Shown here in pieces: positions 60,930 to 64,000 of a stretch of 64,000 bases of DNA. This DNA comes from an uncultured Eubacteriales bacterium. Lineage in GTDB: Bacteria > Bacillota > Clostridia > Oscillospirales > Acutalibacteraceae. The stretch's first letter is position 1. Each line of letters starts with the position of its first letter. Below the pieces are notes generated by a model. It had not been told where the DNA came from, did not search any database, and saw nothing but the letters and a program-made list of their open reading frames with translations. Location: assembly GCA_900315605.1 (NCBI GenBank), contig OMZU01000019.1, forward strand, positions 1-64,000, given 5' to 3'. The translations under genes and the position numbers were made by a program.

Positions 60930-62357
60930 ATGGTTTTTAGTTCACTCACATTTTTATGCGTTTTTCTGCCTGTTGTGTTCTTGCTTTATTCAATCATTCC
61001 GTCAATGAAATTCAGAAACGGACTTTTGATCGTGGCAAGCCTGGCTTTTTACGCTTACGGAGAGCCTGTTTATGTGCTCTTGATGATATTCAGCTCTCTG
61101 CTCAATTATTTTTGCGCGCGGTGGGTCGCGGCAAATCCGCAAAAAATGAACAGGCTCGCGCTGGCGGTCGCCGTGGTCGTCAATCTTGGGATCCTGGCGG
61201 CGTTCAAGTACAGCGGATTTTTTGTTGAGAGCCTGAACTCGGTCACGGGACTTTCGATCCCCGTGCCGCAGATCGCGCTGCCTATCGGTATTTCGTTTTT
61301 TACCTTTCAGGCGTTGTCTTATGTTATCGACGTTTACCGCAAAAACGTGAGCGTGCAAAAAAATTATTTTCACGTTTTGCTTTATATCACATTTTTTCCG
61401 CAGCTTATTGCCGGACCTATCGTTAAGTACAGGGACATCAGCGAGCAGATCGAAAACAGAAGTCAAAGCGTCGAAAAGGTCGCAAAGGGTCTGAGAAGAT
61501 TTATCTGCGGCCTTGCCAAAAAGGTGCTTATTGCCAATACAATGGGAAGCGTGGCGGACGTTGTTTTTGCGGCTGAGGGCGGCGAGCTTTCGGTTGTCAC
61601 AGCATGGCTGGGCGCGATCGCGTATTTGTTCCAGATCTACTACGATTTTTCGGGCTATTCCGATATGGCTATCGGACTTGGCCTTATGTTCGGCTTTGAG
61701 TTTAAGGAGAACTTTAATTATCCCTACGGCGCGGCAGGTATCCAGGACTTTTGGCGCAAGTGGCATATTTCGCTTTCCACCTGGTTCAAGGAGTACCTTT
61801 ATATTCCGCTGGGCGGCAACCGCAAGGGCAAGGGCAGAGCCGCAGTCAACAGGGTGATCGTCTTTTTCTGCACAGGACTTTGGCACGGCGCAAGCTGGAC
61901 CTTTGTGCTTTGGGGACTGTTTCACGGCGCGTTCATGCTGCTTGAAACCTATGTTCCGGCAATCAAGCGGCTGCCGAGGTTCGTTTTGCATATCTACACG
62001 CTTTTGGTCGTTACCGTGGGCTTTGTGATCTTTAGGGCGGACACGATCTCTCAGGGCTTTGAATTTATTGCCAAGATGTTTACCGGCTTTGATATTTCCT
62101 CCGCTTCGCTCAGCCTTGCGATGACTCAGCTCACGCCTTGGTTTGCGGTCATGCTTGCAGTTGCGGTCATCGGCTGCGCTCCGATCAAGCCGATTTCAAG
62201 GCAGCTCATGTACGACGCTTATGAGGCTGACGGACTGAGCGCGCTTCCGAGGGCGATCCAGGCTGTGCTTTATGTTCTCGCGCTTTTGCTCCTGGTTTGG
62301 TGCATACTCAGGCTGTCGGGAACCTCATATAATCCGTTTATTTACTTTAGATTCTGA
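60930..62357 (+). CDS. MBOAT O-acyltransferase (AlgI/DltB-like)
   Basis: 475 residues, about eleven membrane helices. MBOAT family: FFPQLIAGPIVKYRDI, YDFSGYSDMAIGLGLMFG, FWRKWHISLSTWFKEYLYIPLGGN, and the catalytic His in CTGLWHGASWTFVLWG. AlgI-type enzymes move acetyl (or acyl) groups from inside to outside of the cell for extracellular polymers. The following AlgJ/AlgX-like gene supplies the transfer domain. No polymer synthase is nearby, so the acetylated substrate is unknown. Confidence 0.93.
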   Translation: MVFSSLTFLCVFLPVVFLLYSIIPSMKFRNGLLIVASLAFYAYGEPVYVLLMIFSSLLNYFCARWVAANPQKMNRLALAVAVVVNLGILAAFKYSGFFVESLNSVTGLSIPVPQIALPIGISFFTFQALSYVIDVYRKNVSVQKNYFHVLLYITFFPQLIAGPIVKYRDISEQIENRSQSVEKVAKGLRRFICGLAKKVLIANTMGSVADVVFAAEGGELSVVTAWLGAIAYLFQIYYDFSGYSDMAIGLGLMFGFEFKENFNYPYGAAGIQDFWRKWHISLSTWFKEYLYIPLGGNRKGKGRAAVNRVIVFFCTGLWHGASWTFVLWGLFHGAFMLLETYVPAIKRLPRFVLHIYTLLVVTVGFVIFRADTISQGFEFIAKMFTGFDISSASLSLAMTQLTPWFAVMLAVAVIGCAPIKPISRQLMYDAYEADGLSALPRAIQAVLYVLALLLLVWCILRLSGTSYNPFIYFRF

Positions 62358-62371
62358 GAAAGGCGGCTGTT

Positions 62372-63784
62372 ATGAAAAAATTTTTTATGCTGCTTTTCAC
62401 AGCAGCTTCGCTTATTATTTGCGTTATCCCGTTTGCCGGAATGACGTTTTTCGCGTCAAATGAGGTCATCGGAAACGAAGAAAGGGAAGAGCTGCCTCAG
62501 CTTGTTTCCGAGGACGGCGTTCGGTATGATTATCTAAGCCGTTTGGGAAGCTGGTTTGAGCAAAGCTTTGCCTTTCGTCCGCAGATCATTTCGGCTGACG
62601 CGGAGATCCAGTCAAGGGTATTCGGCGTTTCAAACCTTGATTCCGTGGTGACGGGGAGCGGAGACTGGCTGTTCTACAGCTCGTCGCTCGACGATCACTT
62701 GGGCAAAAATCCGCTTTCAATGCGGTCGATCAAAAATATAGCGCGAAACCTGAGGCTTACGCAGGACTACGTAAGGGCGCAGGGCGCGGAATTTATATTC
62801 ACGGTCGCGCCGAACAAAAACACGCTTTATCCCGAAAAAATGCCTTATTATTATTCGGTCAAGTGCTCGCCTGCGAGGAACGCTGACTTTTTGGGCAGCG
62901 AGCTTGCGCTGGCAAAGGTGAACTACTGCGACTTGTTCGCGGCATTCAAAAACGAGGACGAGATCCTCTATCTAAAGCAGGATTCTCACTGGAACAACAA
63001 GGGCGCGATGCTTGCCTACAATGCGATCCTCGATTCGCTGGGAAAGCAGCACAACGACTATGCGGCTGCGGAAGCAGTCAGGGAAAAGACGTTCTTCGGA
63101 GATCTGGGCAAGATGCTCTATCCTGCGACGGCACGCCCGGAATACAATTATGAATACGACATCCACGCTTCCTACAGCTATGTCACCCCGACCAAGTCGG
63201 TTGAGGAGGCGGTTATCAAAACCGCTAACCCTGCTGCTGAGGGCAGTCTTTATATGTACAGAGATTCGTTCGGAAACGCGCTTTTGCCTTATTTTGCCAA
63301 CGCCTACGGCAGCGCGTATTTTACCAAGGCGTTCCCGGTCAATCTGGCTGCGGACATGGGCGCGAACAAGCCCGACACGGTAGCTATCGAATTGGCTGAA
63401 AGAAACATAGACTGGCTTGAAAGTATGCCTCCTGTTTTTGCGGCTCCCGAGGTTACGGATCACGCCGCTTCGGGTCAGGCTGACGGTAACGGAAGCATAA
63501 CGGCAAGGATTTCCGATGTGAATATGCAGCTTGTCGAAATCAGCGGCGCAATTGACAGCTCGCTGTGCAGAGACGACACCGAAATCCTTGTTGAGCTTTC
63601 CGATCGCAGCGGCAGACAAAGGCTTTACCGCGCGTTTTGCTTTGGTGCTGACGACGGCGAGGGCTTTTTGGCTTATGTGCCGGCGGCGGATCACAGCGGT
63701 CAGCTCAAGGCTTCGGTCGTTACGGCTGACGGAGAAAACTATACAAGAGTTTTGACGGAAGATATATCAATCTCTACAACTTAA
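62372..63784 (+). CDS. AlgJ/AlgX-like (DHHW) acetyltransferase partner
   Basis: 470 residues. Membrane-anchored by an N-terminal helix (about 5-27), then an SGNH-like domain: a D-x-H-W motif in LKQDSHWNNKG and the nucleophile Ser in MYRDSFGNALLPYF. A C-terminal region of about 130 residues (from 345) is less conserved, beta-rich and has no family I can name. AlgX/AlgJ transfer acetyl groups onto polysaccharide outside the membrane. Placed 14 bases after the MBOAT gene. Confidence 0.88.
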   Translation: MKKFFMLLFTAASLIICVIPFAGMTFFASNEVIGNEEREELPQLVSEDGVRYDYLSRLGSWFEQSFAFRPQIISADAEIQSRVFGVSNLDSVVTGSGDWLFYSSSLDDHLGKNPLSMRSIKNIARNLRLTQDYVRAQGAEFIFTVAPNKNTLYPEKMPYYYSVKCSPARNADFLGSELALAKVNYCDLFAAFKNEDEILYLKQDSHWNNKGAMLAYNAILDSLGKQHNDYAAAEAVREKTFFGDLGKMLYPATARPEYNYEYDIHASYSYVTPTKSVEEAVIKTANPAAEGSLYMYRDSFGNALLPYFANAYGSAYFTKAFPVNLAADMGANKPDTVAIELAERNIDWLESMPPVFAAPEVTDHAASGQADGNGSITARISDVNMQLVEISGAIDSSLCRDDTEILVELSDRSGRQRLYRAFCFGADDGEGFLAYVPAADHSGQLKASVVTADGENYTRVLTEDISISTT

Positions 63785-63818
63785 GCAAATAATTAAAAGT
63801 TACCTAAAGTAAAGGTCG

Positions 63819-63889
63819 TAGGGGCGCACCCGTGTGTGCGCCCTAAAAGCCATCGTGTTTCCGAGGGCGCACACATGGGTGCGCCCCTA
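63819..63889. repeat. GGGCGCAC palindromic element (family A), copy 2
   Basis: Nearly identical to 8911-8980, including flanking bases on both sides (TCGTAGGGG left, TTCTTAAGTTGTTG right). Here it stands about 70 bases before the next gene's start, as it does before purM. Confidence 0.85.
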
Positions 63890-63958
63890 CACAGTAAAGG
63901 TTTTCGATTTTTTCTTAAGTTGTTGACAATTGTTCAATAATTATTACGGAGTATTCGT

Positions 63959-64000
63959 ATGAAAAAATTGATACAAAGAATTATACTTATCGGCATTGCT
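63959..64000 (+). CDS. Start of a gene cut by the window edge
   Basis: ATG at 63959 after ACGGAG, then 14 codons: MKKLIQRIILIGIA, a typical signal or membrane start. Nothing more can be said. Confidence 0.6.
   Translation, partial: MKKLIQRIILIGIA

Noticed and set aside
63785..63958. Outward promoter in the family A element before the last gene
   Set aside because: TTGACA is present at 63923 but nothing resembling a -10 follows at 16-18 bases.

Overview
The window looks like chromosomal DNA of a strictly anaerobic, endospore-lineage Firmicute, most likely an Oscillospirales/Ruminococcaceae-type Clostridium relative. Reasons: Spo0A and SpoIVB side by side, a rubredoxin-first rubrerythrin, a PurO-type IMP cyclohydrolase with a stand-alone AICAR transformylase, UPF0210/ACT, CD3324-like and CmpB-like genes, strong AGGAGG-type ribosome sites and mixed (roughly half GC) codon use. 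I see no rRNA, tRNA, phage module, transposase or CRISPR array. All family names come from reading motifs by eye; no database search was run.

Layout. 0.2-6.7 kb: pnp, an SPFH membrane protein, a double CmpB-type membrane protein, thyA and a DHFR with a long extra C-terminal half. 6.8-13.9 kb: a purine operon, purE-purF-purM-purN-purO-AICARFT-purD, behind a clear sigma-A promoter. 14.2-18.2 kb: an AT-richer MutS-like ATPase, three 72-bp tandem repeats, spo0A (with a 0A box and promoter) and spoIVB. 18.4-23.0 kb: a CtpE-like P-type ATPase, cysK and cca. 23-34.4 kb: acetyltransferases, a CD3324-like regulator, the UPF0210/ACT pair, a PHP phosphatase, two flavoproteins, small export/VanZ/MATE membrane proteins and a SpoIVFB-like M50 protease with a one-TM partner. 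34.8-38.2 kb: three radical-SAM-related genes. 38.2-41 kb: an esterase-fold lipoprotein and a Na+/H+ antiporter. 41-46.7 kb: a five-gene operon (KAS II, acyl-CoA ligase, thioesterase, thioredoxin, cohesin-like membrane protein) divergent from a LysR regulator. 46.8-50.5 kb: an XRE membrane regulator, a signal-peptidase homologue lacking its catalytic serine, rubrerythrin, an amidase, a LUD protein and a 37-residue Asn/Gln/Ser-rich peptide gene. 50.5-55.9 kb: rsmF-like, ksgA, a small membrane protein, then a yybP-ykoY (Mn2+) riboswitch and Ca2+-type P-ATPase. 56-58 kb: an AT-rich solitary SIR2-TPR gene, the best candidate for a defence gene. 58.5-63.8 kb: a secreted FN3/transglutaminase-like protein followed by an AlgI-type MBOAT acyltransferase and an AlgJ/AlgX-type partner. 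A further secreted-protein gene starts at the right edge.

The intergenic DNA is unusually rich in small non-coding palindromic elements. At least five families recur (GGGCGCAC palindromes; GGCGACCATTGGTCGCC palindromes; AGGCAATACCGCA ends; AGGGCACCTCTAAAAATTCA ends; and an 86-bp element). Some are nested in one another. One copy of the 86-bp element lies in frame inside a flavoprotein gene. A 57-bp duplication of the 3' end of rubrerythrin brackets the serine-less signal peptidase gene, which suggests that gene arrived by an insertion or duplication event.
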